From Yamadazyma tenuis (taxonomy: Eukaryota; Ascomycota; Pichiomycetes; Serinales; Debaryomycetaceae): DNA of 64,000 nucleotides. A model generated the notes under the pieces. It had not been told where the DNA came from. It made no database searches and worked only from the letters and a program-made list of their open reading frames with translations. Below, in pieces: positions 38,082 to 49,546 of the stretch (the stretch's first letter is position 1; each line of letters starts with the position of its first letter). A program made the translations under genes and the position numbers. The stretch lies in the NCBI RefSeq assembly GCF_029203305.1, contig NC_089464.1, positions 124,001-188,000 on the forward strand. The letters are read 5' to 3'.

Positions 38082-40931
38082 TTACAACTTATCGTAGTAT
38101 TCTTGGTAACCTGGAACTTCTGGTTTCATACCAGCACGTTCTCTCTTTCCTTTAACAATCGCACCTGGCTTAGAGGTTGGGTCAGTTGGGTCACCTCCCA
38201 AAACGGCCCAATGGTCAAAGATCATTTGAGGGAAAGCTTGACCACCAGTAGCCTGTCTCAAATCACCGGTGAAACCGAAAGATTCGTTAACTGGCAAGTA
38301 AGCTTTGATGGTAAACAATGGAGTACCTGGTCTTTGTTCTTCAGAAATAACTTGACCTCTCTTCTTGTTCAAAACCGAGTAGATACCACCAATGGCGTTT
38401 TCTGGACATTGGATTTCACACAAAAACACTGGTTCTTGAATGGCTGGTTCAGCCAACAACATGGCAGCGTAGGTGACTCTTCTCATGGTTGGGATGATTT
38501 GACCACCACCTCTGTGGATAGCATCGGCGTGCATAGTCACATCCAAGATGTTAACTCTGACAGATCTCAAGTTTTCACCAAAGATTGGACCTTCCTTGGT
38601 AGCCCATTGGAAAGCAGCAACCACGGAATCCTTGATTTCATTCAAGTATTGGACGGCCTTAGTTTGGTCAACAACCAAGTTAGGACCGTTACCATCTGGA
38701 CCGAAACACCAAATCTTTCTGGCATCAGTGACGTCCCATCCGTGCTTGTCAGCCAAAATTCTGGCTCTAGCCTTGAAATCATCTCTTGGGTTGACGGTAC
38801 CGTTTTCAATATCAACGGAAACTTCTTCATCCAAAGCTTGAGCCTTGACGTAGATTCTGTTATGCTTGTTTGGAGACTTAGATAAAGCAACCATGGAGGA
38901 TTCACCTTCAACAGTTTCTCTGTAAGAAACAACTGGGGAGGAGATCTTCAATGGAATACCAGCGTGATCGTTTTGCAAATCAGACAAACAAATTTCCAAG
39001 TGCAATTCACCGGAACCAGCAACAATATGTTCACCGGATTCGGACATGTAGGTCAAAACACATGGGTCAGACTTGGACAATCTCTTCAAACCTTCAACCA
39101 ATTTTGGCAAATCGTTGGCGTTCTTAACTTCAACGGCAACTTCCACAACTGGGGAGACAGAGAACTTCATAACCTTCATGTTGTGAGAAGATTCGTTGTT
39201 GGTGATAGTACCGGATTTCAACAAAAATTGATCGATACCAACCAAACCAACAATGTTACCAGCTGGACAGTCATCGATTGGTTCGACGAATCTACCCATC
39301 ATCAAAACGGTTCTTTGAACAGCCTTGATGAACAAGTCTTCCTTCTTACCAACTTGGTAGTTAGGACCTTGAATTCTGACCTTTTGACCAGATTTCACGG
39401 TACCAGAGAAAACACGACCGAAAGCGTAGAATCTACCCTTATCGGAGGTTGGGACCATCTTGGAGATGTAAACCATCAAGTCACCCTTAGGGTCACAGTT
39501 CTTAATGGATTGACAAGAAGAGTCATCAGCTGGACCTTCGTACAAAGTTTCAGCTCTGTAAGCTTGAGCAGTAACTGGAGATGGCAAGTGAATGACAATC
39601 ATTTCCAACAAAGCTTCGGCAGCTGGCAAGAACTTTCTCATAACGACCTTCAACAAAGCCTTACCTTCCAATTCCTTTTCGTCACCCTTCAAGTTGATTT
39701 CCAACTTTTCCAACAAGGTTGGGATTTCAGCCTTCTTGAAGTTCATGATGGCGTTAAACAATCTGAAGATTGGGTCCAAAACGAACATGTTGAAAGCTCT
39801 TTCCAAAGTCTTTCCATCAGCGTCCTTGTCCTTGTTGGTCCACTTCTTGGTCTTTGGGTTAAAGTAAGAGTCACCCCACAATCTTTCCATCATCTTTTGT
39901 CTGTCAACACCAAACTTCTTGGAGTATCTAGTAGCAAATTGTCTGACGGTGAAAGCCCAACCGTGTAAACCAGAAGCGAAAGCAACGGTACCGTGGTATG
40001 GGTAGACTTGACAGTCACCCAAAACTGGGTCAACATAGGTGGAAATAATCACGTTAACGGATTCAATAGTTCTGGAGAAAGATTGGTACAAATCTTCCTT
40101 GGTGACTTGCAATTCCAACAAAGCTCTGTCGATCTTGTTGATAACCACAACTGGCTTAATTCTTTCACCCAAAGATTGTCTCAAGACAGTTTCGGTTTGC
40201 ACACACACACCTTCGATACAGTCAACAACAACCAAAGCACCATCAGTGACTCTCAAAGCAGCAGTGACTTCAGAAGAGAAATCAACGTGACCGGGGGAGT
40301 CAATCAAGTTAATCAAGAAAGAGTTACCAACGGTCTTTTGCTTGATTTCCTTAACATCATCTTCTTCCATAGCAGCATATAAGGAGATGGCGGTGGACTT
40401 GATAGTAATACCTCTTTCTTGTTCATCCTTTCTGGTATCAGTGAATCTAGCTTCACCGGCCTTAGCAGCAGAAATAATACCAGCCTTTTGGACCAAGGAG
40501 TCGGTCAAGGTCGACTTACCGTGATCGACGTGAGCAATGACAGACATGTTACGCACGTTGGTAACCTTGTCCATCAAGTCACGGATCTGTTCAATTGTAA
40601 AAGCAACTACACCAATGTTAGTAATCATTTATTTTTTGAAGGGTTTCGTGAGTGATCTGTCACTTTGATTTCTGGCTTTGCCTGGTTTCTACGTCCATCA
40701 GTGGCACCAACACCGCCCCATGGCACTACAATAGTTTGTTTGTGCTCCAAATTGCCTCCACAAAACCACCTTATGCCTGCTATCCATTTTTTAGGGAGTA
40801 ACGAACGGGCGCTTACGCCTAAACCCATGAAATTCTCCGTTAGGAACTTTCAAGGTCTTTCAAGTCAGAAATCCACTCACAATCCCAGTGGCTAAGGATC
40901 CCATGGTCGGGAGAAAAAAACACATACCCAT
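38082..40931 (-). CDS. EFT2: translation elongation factor 2, with a 4-nt first exon
   Basis: The gene is spliced: exon 1 (40928-40931) is only ATGG; intron 40607-40927 is 321 nt (GTATGT donor, TACTAAC branch at 40617-40623, TAG acceptor); exon 2 is 38082-40606. The product is 842 residues, the usual yeast eEF2 length, beginning [18 protein letters not shown]. It has GTPase motifs AHVDHGKST and NKID, and the diphthamide loop [11 protein letters not shown]. An unspliced reading gives a false [11 protein letters not shown] start, because that frame passes through the branch point. eEF2 drives ribosomal translocation. Extreme codon bias marks very high expression. Confidence 0.96.
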
Positions 40932-41695
40932 TTTGAATTAAGTGTTACTATGTAGTGGTTGTACAACAAGTTGGTAGAAGAGAAAATTTTTTGAAAAAAT
41001 TTTCATTCCCATGAGGGAGACTCGAATGAGAAAATGGGGCGGCGCACGCCGTGCCAGCACGAGCGCAGAGATAACCCACTCGTGTGAGGGAGATAAGAGT
41101 GGTACAGGTTATTTGGATGGTTTCGGAGATGTTTTAGGGACGTTGGTTTGAATGAAGAGGTCGAGCGATCGATTTGCGTGAAATTGGGGGGGGGGGGGGC
41201 TCTTTGACCTATTTTCGTTAACTAAATGTTGATTTATGAGCATATCAAAAAGCCTTTTTCACTCAAAAAAAGAATTTAAACTAAAATCCACACTGAAAGT
41301 ATCTTTATGGTTCATGTGATTGAAATTGTCCATTATAGGCTGCTAAAACTCATGGTTTCTACCGTCTGAAGATTTTCTGACTTTAAGCATGGTAATTTCT
41401 AATGGCTAACTCTCAATTGGTGATACCGTAAAGCCTACAAAAAAACACCTAAATGGTGCTATTCGAGTCCAACAAAAAGGTGATGTGGTTCTATATAATG
41501 ATGGAAAACAACCTCTCTTCTTCCTTTGGCTGTGCAATGCGGGTTTGGCCTCTTTTTGTCTTTTCTATCTATACGGGTTCCTTGGTGTTTATGGTCCGTA
41601 CACACTGGCGGGTATTCTCTTGGGGCACTCTTACCCGGCTTTTGGCCCACCGAAACCAAAAGTTCGCACCCAATTGTTCCAGAGTCAACCTAATC
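40932..41695. other. divergent promoter region EFT2 / ADE8
   Basis: This contains the 23-bp palindrome (40982-41004), a G14 homopolymer (41186-41199) and a TATATAAT element (41492-41499) about 200 bases before the ADE8 start. The ADE8 frame stays open upstream to an ATG at 41453, but the TATA element lies inside that stretch, so most transcripts probably begin downstream of that ATG (inference). Confidence 0.5.
40982..41004. repeat. perfect A/T palindrome upstream of EFT2
   Basis: Arms GAAAATTTTTT (40982-40992) and AAAAAATTTTC (40994-41004) are exact reverse complements around one central G. The palindrome lies 51-73 bases upstream of the EFT2 ATG, so it falls in the core promoter or 5' leader. 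Confidence 0.7.
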
Positions 41696-42364
41696 ATGAA
41701 GCTCATCACCGTACTAATATCCGGATCTGGGTCCAATCTCCAAGCCCTCATCGATGCCCAAGCATCCAACAGTCTTGGAAACGGTAACATCACCCACGTG
41801 ATCTCCTCTAGTGCCAGTGCGTATGGTCTCCAGCGTGCACAAGCAGCCCAAATCCCCACCACGATCCACCAGTTGAAGACCTACTACAAAGGAATCCCCA
41901 AAGAAAACACACAAGAACGTACACAAAAACGCCACCAATTCAACGTGGACTTGGCTAATCTATTGATCTATGGCAACATCGAAGGAAACCCAGATGCCCA
42001 ATACACCAAACCTCATTTGATTGTATGCGCCGGATGGATGTTAATCTTGTCACCACAAGTGTTGGAACCATTAGAAAAAGCCGGTATCACCATCATCAAT
42101 TTGCACCCGGCATTACCAGGAGCCTTTGACGGAACCCATGCAATTGAGCGGGCATGGAAGGCTGGCCAGGCAGGAGAAATCGCCGAAGCTGGGGTGATGA
42201 TTCACAAAGTTATAACTGAGGTCGACAGAGGTCAGCCGGTATTGGTGAAGCGTTTGGAGGTGGGGAAGCCACAAGAGACTTTGGAGGAATACGAGAAACG
42301 AGTACATGACTTAGAACACATAGCCATTGTGGAAGGCACCAACATGGTGTTGAAAGAATTATAG
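41696..42364 (+). CDS. ADE8: phosphoribosylglycinamide formyltransferase
   Basis: The 222-residue enzyme starts MKLITVLISGSGSNLQALID, the formyltransferase N-terminal motif. It holds INLHPALPGAFDG (catalytic His and Pro loop) and the VDRGQPVLV segment, with the conserved Asp within ITEVDRGQ. It transfers a formyl group from 10-formyl-THF to GAR in de novo purine synthesis. As is typical in yeasts it is a stand-alone enzyme. Upstream in-frame ATGs would add up to 81 hydrophobic residues unlike any Ade8, so they are not used. Confidence 0.93.
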   Translation: MKLITVLISGSGSNLQALIDAQASNSLGNGNITHVISSSASAYGLQRAQAAQIPTTIHQLKTYYKGIPKENTQERTQKRHQFNVDLANLLIYGNIEGNPDAQYTKPHLIVCAGWMLILSPQVLEPLEKAGITIINLHPALPGAFDGTHAIERAWKAGQAGEIAEAGVMIHKVITEVDRGQPVLVKRLEVGKPQETLEEYEKRVHDLEHIAIVEGTNMVLKEL

Positions 42365-42442
42365 AAGATTTTAAAACGGTCAAAAAACCTTAAGAATAAG
42401 ATTATTCAGTTAAATAATGGTAAAATAAAAAATGTATCTCTA

Positions 42443-43540
42443 TTACAAGTTGCTGATGACTTGCGCAGTAAAGTGTTGAGTAGAAGCTGTTCCTCTCAAG
42501 TCACCGGTTCTGTTAGCAGGACCAGAGGCAATGGTCTTCTTGACAGCAGCATCGATCTTATCGGCGTAATCGTTCAAAGACATGTGTCTCAACATCATGA
42601 CCGAAGACAACAAAAGAGCAGTTGGGTTGGCCAATCCCTTACCGGCAATATCTGGGGCAGAACCATGGACGGCTTCAAAGATAGACACGGTGTTACCCAT
42701 GTTGGCAGAGGGAGTCAAACCCAAACCTCCAATCAAACCAGAGGACAAATCAGACATGATATCACCGTACAAGTTAGGCATCACCATCACAATGTTCTTG
42801 TAGTCACTTGGGTCGGAGGCCAACTTCAAGGAGGTGTTGTCCAACAATTCATAGTCCAAAGAAACATCTGGGTATTCCTTACCCACTTCCTTAGCCGTTT
42901 CAACGAATAATCCATCAGATAACTTCATGATTGAAGCCTTGTGGACCACCAACACGTGAGGCTTGTTGACACTCTTGGCGTATTCAAAGGCGTATCTGAT
43001 GACTTTTTCAGACGCTGGCTTGGTGATCAACTTGATCGACTGGACCACACCGGGAACAATGGTGTGTTCAATACCCGAGTATTCACCTTCGGTGTTTTCT
43101 CTGATCAACACGGTGTCGACATTCTTGTATGGGGTTTCGAAACCTTGAACACTCTGACAAGGTCTGACGTTGGCAAACAAGTTGAAGGTTCTTCTTAAGG
43201 TCAAGTTCATAGAAGAATGTCCCTTACCAACCGGAGTAGCCAAAGGTCCTTTTAAGGCAACCAAGTTTTTGTTGACCGAATCGACGGCAGGTTGGGGTAA
43301 TGTGGTCTTACCATCAATCAACAAAGGAGTGACATCAACAGGTTCCCATTCGATTGGGACGTCAGCAGCGGCATAAATCTCTTTGACAGCTTCAGAGATT
43401 TCGGGGCCGATTCCGTCACCTTCGATTAAAGTGACGGTATATTTACCGTTGGCCTTCTTGGCACCAGTGAATTGACCGGGGATATAGGATCTGGTAAACT
43501 GAGGGATCACGGCGGATCTTCTGGTTAATTGTCTGAACAT
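42443..43540 (-). CDS. IDH2: mitochondrial NAD-isocitrate dehydrogenase catalytic subunit
   Basis: The 365-residue protein has an Arg-rich acid-free presequence ([19 protein letters not shown]). Key stretches are [49 protein letters not shown] and [19 protein letters not shown]. The [17 protein letters not shown] pattern with a full substrate-site set points to the catalytic Idh2 rather than regulatory Idh1. It works in the TCA cycle. It is convergent with ADE8 (78 bases apart). Confidence 0.93.
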   Translation of the reverse strand: MFRQLTRRSAVIPQFTRSYIPGQFTGAKKANGKYTVTLIEGDGIGPEISEAVKEIYAAADVPIEWEPVDVTPLLIDGKTTLPQPAVDSVNKNLVALKGPLATPVGKGHSSMNLTLRRTFNLFANVRPCQSVQGFETPYKNVDTVLIRENTEGEYSGIEHTIVPGVVQSIKLITKPASEKVIRYAFEYAKSVNKPHVLVVHKASIMKLSDGLFVETAKEVGKEYPDVSLDYELLDNTSLKLASDPSDYKNIVMVMPNLYGDIMSDLSSGLIGGLGLTPSANMGNTVSIFEAVHGSAPDIAGKGLANPTALLLSSVMMLRHMSLNDYADKIDAAVKKTIASGPANRTGDLRGTASTQHFTAQVISNL

Positions 43541-43958
43541 GATTTTAAATGTGATGGATAAGATTCAAGAAAAGATGGGAACGGGAAAGATTTTTTCATT
43601 GTGTTCGGAGTTGGAGGGTTGAGGGTTAAAAAACGATTGTCCAATGGGAGTGCGGGAAATGAGTTTTCGGTTCCTGGTCTGGCGTGGGTTCGCGGTGGCC
43701 TACACGGGTGTCGCGGAGCTGCCTAGGTCGGGATGTGTGATCACGTGCCTCTGCCCGTGCCAGTCCAGTCTACAAAGTCTATGCTTTTTGTGAAATTGAA
43801 TCTAAATCAATATACATAAAATGGCAGCTCCAATCGTGGTAGCTCCAATCATGGCACCACCCGTACCAACTATTTATCAACCTCTTGCATCGTCGTACCG
43901 CCTAGCACGTCAACTGCAATTAAAGCCTACTTCTTTCTTGACGCCCAGGTTCGAGTCT
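43541..43958. other. intergenic region IDH2 upstream / SFA1 3' end
   Basis: This contains a CACGTG site (about 43743-43748) and GAGGGTTGAGGGTTAAA near 43610-43630 on the IDH2 side. No gene is seen. Confidence 0.45.
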
Positions 43959-45155
<1,197 letters not shown>

Positions 45156-46376
45156 GATTAGAATTTGTTTGAGTTTATCGCAATCCAATAGCAGGATGCG
45201 GGCCTATTTATACTTCTTCGGAGGATGATAGAATTGCTCGTTTTCCATTGCCTAATCGGGAGGGGAATTCTAAAATTTATGGCCTGCCGCCAATGATAGT
45301 ATGGTCGATATTAGACTCTTTAGAAACGTGTGATTTAGAGGATTTCGATGATGGGCCTTACATGGGACTGGTTTATATGATGTTGAGTATATGGTGGTTT
45401 CTTGCAGGGGAATTGCCACCGACTATGTCGATGAGCTGGTGATGACCCGCTTGACGGCTCAGATAGCCATTTATTATTCCGGTATTGGGCGCGCACGACA
45501 CCTGCTTTTTGTAACTGCTTGGCGAACACGATGATGAGGCCGAAGAACATAGGAATTGTCCCAATAGATGGGGGCAAAGGTAATGGCTTGGGGTTGTCTA
45601 GAAATGCTACGACTACAGACTTACTACCATCTACTCACTTTTTTTGCCAGATCAAGCCGAGTGAATAAATGCGAATTTCACGCATTTCTGGAGTTAGGAT
45701 TCTCCTATGAATTAAACTTCGATAGTCTTAATAATAATGAAAAATCTTTTATAATCAAGGAATTATATAGAAATTTTTTAGCAAATAACTTGAAACTAAC
45801 CGAAACGAAAATACAAAGCGACCGGTAGTCACGCTGCAAAAGATAATTTGTCATCAGGGTCTTTTGGGCTAGTTGCTGCAATGTCCGAAAGTTAATTTAG
45901 TGCAAAAAGCTTGATATGAGGGAGAGTATTTAGCATCAGCAGGAGAGTGAAAGAAATGCCTTCAGCCTTTGTCAGCACTGATTACACCAGGAGGGACACC
46001 AGGTGGGACACCAGTACATTCCAGGATTCAACATCACTTTGAAAAGATGGTGAGATTATCTGTAATGTGACTAGCGCCCTATTGTCTGCAATTTGGAGGG
46101 TGCAAAATCGGAGAGTTTGTATTTCCTGGATAGCCTTTGAAGGAACAATAATGTGTGGCAAGAGAGACCAGCACAGATGCAAGAGATCATAAATAGATGC
46201 AAAGTCTGACCAACATAACTCTATTTATCTGGGTCTGAGTTGAAAATATGAGTTTGTAGGGGAGGGGAAAGCCTATAATTTAATCGAACTTTGAAACTAG
46301 CAACGTTGATCTAGATCAAAAGAAAAAGTCAGTGCTTAAAAAATATAACATATTCGGCCTTTTTAGGTTCAGCAGC

Positions 46377-46444
46377 GGGTATGTGGTCTAGTGGTAATTT
46401 TCCATTATTCCGCACACCTGGCAGTGCGCGCGCTGCACGTACCC
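46377..46444 (+). pseudogene. tRNA-like remnant, probably decayed tRNA-Pro copy
   Basis: GGGTATGTGGTCTAGTGGTA repeats the 5' end of the tRNA-Pro gene at 46512 with two changes, including an intact A-box-like TGGTCTAGTGG. A complementary CGTACCC (46438-46444) could close an acceptor stem. There is no recognisable anticodon arm and no GGTTCRANYCC B box, so it is unlikely to work as a tRNA. Confidence 0.45.
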
Positions 46445-46511
46445 CTTGTACAACCAGTGCGGGCGCTCCCCGCATCCGGGTAACTTGATGAGGGTATTTT
46501 GATTCTAGCAC

Positions 46512-46642
46512 GGGCGTGTGGTCTAGTGGTATGATTCTCGCTTTGGGTTTAGGCCTCTAAAAGCACCAACACAACTTGGTACTTCTAGAGATCCAAAATA
46601 CAAGCATGCGAGAGGCCCTGGGTTCAATTCCCAGCTCGCCCC
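46512..46642 (+). tRNA. tRNA-Pro (anticodon UGG) with intron
   Basis: Exon 1 46512-46547 and exon 2 46607-46642 (36 + 36 nt) form a full cloverleaf. It has acceptor GGGCGTG/CTCGCCC, A box TGGTCTAGTGG, anticodon arm CTCGC-TTTGGGT-GCGAG (anticodon TGG) and T arm with B box GGTTCAATTCC. The 59-nt intron (46548-46606) sits after position 37, as usual, and carries CCAAA, able to pair with the anticodon loop. Exons match the S. cerevisiae tRNA-Pro(UGG), which also has an intron, as I recall it. Confidence 0.95.
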
Positions 46643-46643
46643 C

Positions 46644-46649
46644 TTTTTT
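46644..46649 (+). terminator. RNA polymerase III terminator of tRNA-Pro
   Basis: A run of six T begins two bases after the discriminator base, the standard Pol III stop signal. Confidence 0.85.
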
Positions 46650-47779
46650 GTATGGGCTATCTTTGTGACGAGTTAGAAGATGATTTTCTTGAAAATGTTG
46701 AGGAAAATACATACATTAAATGCAATTTTAGAAGAGTAAGTTACAAATTAGAAGGAACCCTAGTTTGCCAAACGATGCTCTTGAAGCGTTAATAGAGGCC
46801 AGTTTGGAAATACCTATGCGAAAATCGACGCACTTAGCGTCCCAGTTGGTTAATGAATGGTACATTGGCGATTACAGCAAGTCAAAAGTACCTCAAGAAA
46901 GGGAAAGTCGAGTGAGCGGTTGCAAAATGTCGCGATCTTCTCGCACGACAGCCCTAGATTACTGTGCGGGCTCACGGTGATACGTATATGAACTGCCCAC
47001 TGTGGCTAAAGACCGTTCCGGTTATTCAGCCATGCGGTGGTGGGCGTACCACAACTTTAAAACCCACGCATTTAAGGGGAATGGAGAGTTCCATCAGCTG
47101 GAAGAATTTAGTAGGGAATTAGTTAAATTCAACAGGGGTAGGACTATTAGCAAAAAATAGCATTATAAGTTCAACTCTTTGCAAACCATTGTTCTACGCC
47201 CCGGAACAAAAGACTTTTGTTAAGAGTGTATATATGAAACCTGGCTCTGCTGCCTGGTAATTGCTATCTATAACTTTTTCTGCAGCAACCACGTCTCGGC
47301 TGCGGAACTCTAATTTTAGGTATGGAACCATATATCAGTAATAGGAAAGTTCTGCAAAATACAGATATTTCTACCCAGCGGTGGCAGATCTAAAGTCTGT
47401 TGTATGAAGCCATCGATGTTCGAGTTTTGTAGCCTCAATTGTACTTTGATGAAAAAAAGGCAGAAGAAAGAAACCCAAGCGTGCGATTACCTTATCTCCG
47501 GTACCAACCCAAAAGTTGGTAAATTCTAAAACTGAAAGTTAAGACGGTCACATCAGCTGATTCCCCCTATTCACAGCCGGTAGACCGACCTGCCTTGGCA
47601 GCACTTGCCCACAATTGCCCATAGGTAATTTATATAATCGCATTGCTTAGCTAATCGCATGGCTTAAATAATCGCATGCGCAAGCCCCCACTCGCAGCCC
47701 AAAATTCGGATTTCACAAGCACCTGAGGTGGGATATAAAGCACCGTATTCCCCAAAATAACTATTTTCTATACCATAAA

Positions 47780-49441
47780 ATGTCTCCATCAGCAGAGAAA
47801 ACAGAATTGCACTCCACTGGATCTACCCGGTCCACCCGGTCAGGCAAGTCGTCGGCTCCCCTGACCACCACCTCCAATAGCCCATTGAAATATACTCCAG
47901 TGGAAGAGATTCCCGTTAAAGTCAAACAATTGGTAAACAATTTCCATGAACACCACAAACTCCACCCTCTTCAATCGCGTGTAAACCAATTGAGAAACGT
48001 GTATTTTGCTATCAAGGACAACGAAGACTTGATTTGTGAAGCATTGGCCAAAGACTTCCACAGATCACCTTTTGAAACTCAGTCATTGGAAATGTGTGTG
48101 CTCTTGAACGAGATTTTACACACAATCTCGTCGTTGCATAAGTGGAGCCGGCCCGAGAAGGTTCACGACTTGACCATCAATGTCGCCACACAACCGGTGT
48201 ACATTGAGCGTATTCCGTTTGGAGTGGTTTTGGTGATGTCTCCATTCAACTATCCACTTCTTCTTACAGTTTCGTCCCTTGTGGGGGCTATTGCCGGGGG
48301 AAACAGCGTGGTGTTGAAATTACCCGAATCCACTCCTCACTTTTCCCTGTTGTTGACGTCTCTTTTGAAGGATGCCTTGGATGAAGACATCTTCTACGTG
48401 GTCAATGGAGCCATTGCTGAGACCACGGCGGTATTGGACCAAAAATTTGACAAGATTATGTACACAGGATCGACTGTTGTTGGTAAGATTGTGGCTAAGA
48501 AGGCGGCCGAGACCTTGACTCCGGTGCTTTTGGAATTGGGAGGAAAGTCTCCTGGGTTCGTTTTGAACGACGTCAAAGACTCGCAGTTGGCAACGGTCGC
48601 GAAAAGAATCTTGTGGGGAAAATTCAGCAATGGCGGCCAGACGTGTGTAGCCATCGATTACCTTTTGGTGGACGACGCTATCAAGGATAAATTGATAAAG
48701 GCATTGTTGGAACAAGCGGAGTTGATGTTTCCTGGAATCGACTCCGAATCTGACTGGACCCATTTGATCCACGATCGGGCATTTGGAACTTTGATCGATA
48801 CCATCAAGAAGACAGATGGTACTATCATTTACGGAGGCCAGTCTGATGAAAAGACCCGGTTCATTGCTCCTACCATCATTGACAATGTCAAGTTCAACGA
48901 CTCGACCATGAGACAGGAAAACTTTGGTCCGGTTCTTCCAATCATCTCGTACTCAGATTTGACATCTGTTTTGAAGAGCGTGATTCAATCCCACGATTGT
49001 CCTTTAGCACAGTACATTTTCACCGGAGGAAAGACCAGCCGGGCAAATCCTCAAATTGACCAGATCTTGACGTACCTTCGTTCAGGTGGTACTCTTATCA
49101 ATGACACTTTGGTACACGTTGCCTTACCAAATGCTCCATTTGGAGGTATTGGTAACTCCGGTACTGGATCATACCACGGCTATTTTTCTTTCAGGGCATT
49201 CACTCATGAAAGAACTACCATTGAGCAGGCTTTGTGGAACGACTTTTTGTTGAAGTCCCGTTATCCACCATTTTCTGATAAGAAGGCTGCTTTTATCAAG
49301 AACTCAATGGCACCACAAAGAGAGTGGTTTGATAGGACAGGTAATGTCAAATCCACTGGACCCTCGATATTCTATAAGGTCTATGATGCGATTGCCACTG
49401 CCACCAGCATTGGTTATACCGCAATCGCTAATAGGGTTTAG
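47780..49441 (+). CDS. HFD1: fatty aldehyde dehydrogenase (Hfd1-type)
   Basis: The 553-residue protein is a class 3 aldehyde dehydrogenase. It has MSPFNYPLLLTVSSLVGAIAGGN, the catalytic Glu in LELGGKSP, the catalytic Cys in GGQTCVA, and the NDTLVHVALPNAPFGGIGNSG block. A Ser/Thr-rich N-terminal extension (about 40 residues) and a weakly hydrophobic C-terminus fit membrane-attached Hfd1. In yeast Hfd1 oxidises hexadecenal from sphingolipid breakdown and 4-hydroxybenzaldehyde for coenzyme Q synthesis. A TATAAAG lies about 45 bases upstream. Confidence 0.92.
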   Translation: MSPSAEKTELHSTGSTRSTRSGKSSAPLTTTSNSPLKYTPVEEIPVKVKQLVNNFHEHHKLHPLQSRVNQLRNVYFAIKDNEDLICEALAKDFHRSPFETQSLEMCVLLNEILHTISSLHKWSRPEKVHDLTINVATQPVYIERIPFGVVLVMSPFNYPLLLTVSSLVGAIAGGNSVVLKLPESTPHFSLLLTSLLKDALDEDIFYVVNGAIAETTAVLDQKFDKIMYTGSTVVGKIVAKKAAETLTPVLLELGGKSPGFVLNDVKDSQLATVAKRILWGKFSNGGQTCVAIDYLLVDDAIKDKLIKALLEQAELMFPGIDSESDWTHLIHDRAFGTLIDTIKKTDGTIIYGGQSDEKTRFIAPTIIDNVKFNDSTMRQENFGPVLPIISYSDLTSVLKSVIQSHDCPLAQYIFTGGKTSRANPQIDQILTYLRSGGTLINDTLVHVALPNAPFGGIGNSGTGSYHGYFSFRAFTHERTTIEQALWNDFLLKSRYPPFSDKKAAFIKNSMAPQREWFDRTGNVKSTGPSIFYKVYDAIATATSIGYTAIANRV

Positions 49442-49546
49442 TCTATTTAGTGTATTTAGGTAATGAGAAAATTGATTTGGCTGATAATTTGTAGTCGCGA
49501 CATCGATATTTTACCATTATTGCCACTATAGGATATATTGATTTTA

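Larger units (their letters stand above)
45156..47779. other. 2.6-kb gene-poor region with tRNA and decayed coding-like fragments
   Basis: Apart from the tRNA-Pro and a tRNA-like fragment, no intact gene is recognised. Short peptide-like frames stand out by composition. One around 45248-45442 resembles an F-box start (LPPMIVWSILDSLE); others lie at 45660-45828 and 46660-46910 (for example LPNDALEALIEASLEIP). They are broken by stops, start at non-ATG codons or shift frame, and could be relics of a lost gene. A 12-base tandem pair (ACCAGGWGGGAC) lies near 45990. I see no LTR ends. Confidence 0.5.

Noticed and set aside
38964..39968. 334-codon frame antisense to EFT2, and others at 38103-38885 and 39993-40382
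   Set aside because: Shadow frames caused by the extreme codon bias of EFT2; the peptides are rich in Gln/Asn/Val with no family features.
40607..40927. snoRNA inside the EFT2 intron
   Set aside because: I looked for C (RTGATGA) and D (CTGA) boxes on the transcribed strand; only isolated partial matches (TGATGG, one CTGA) without pairing ends.
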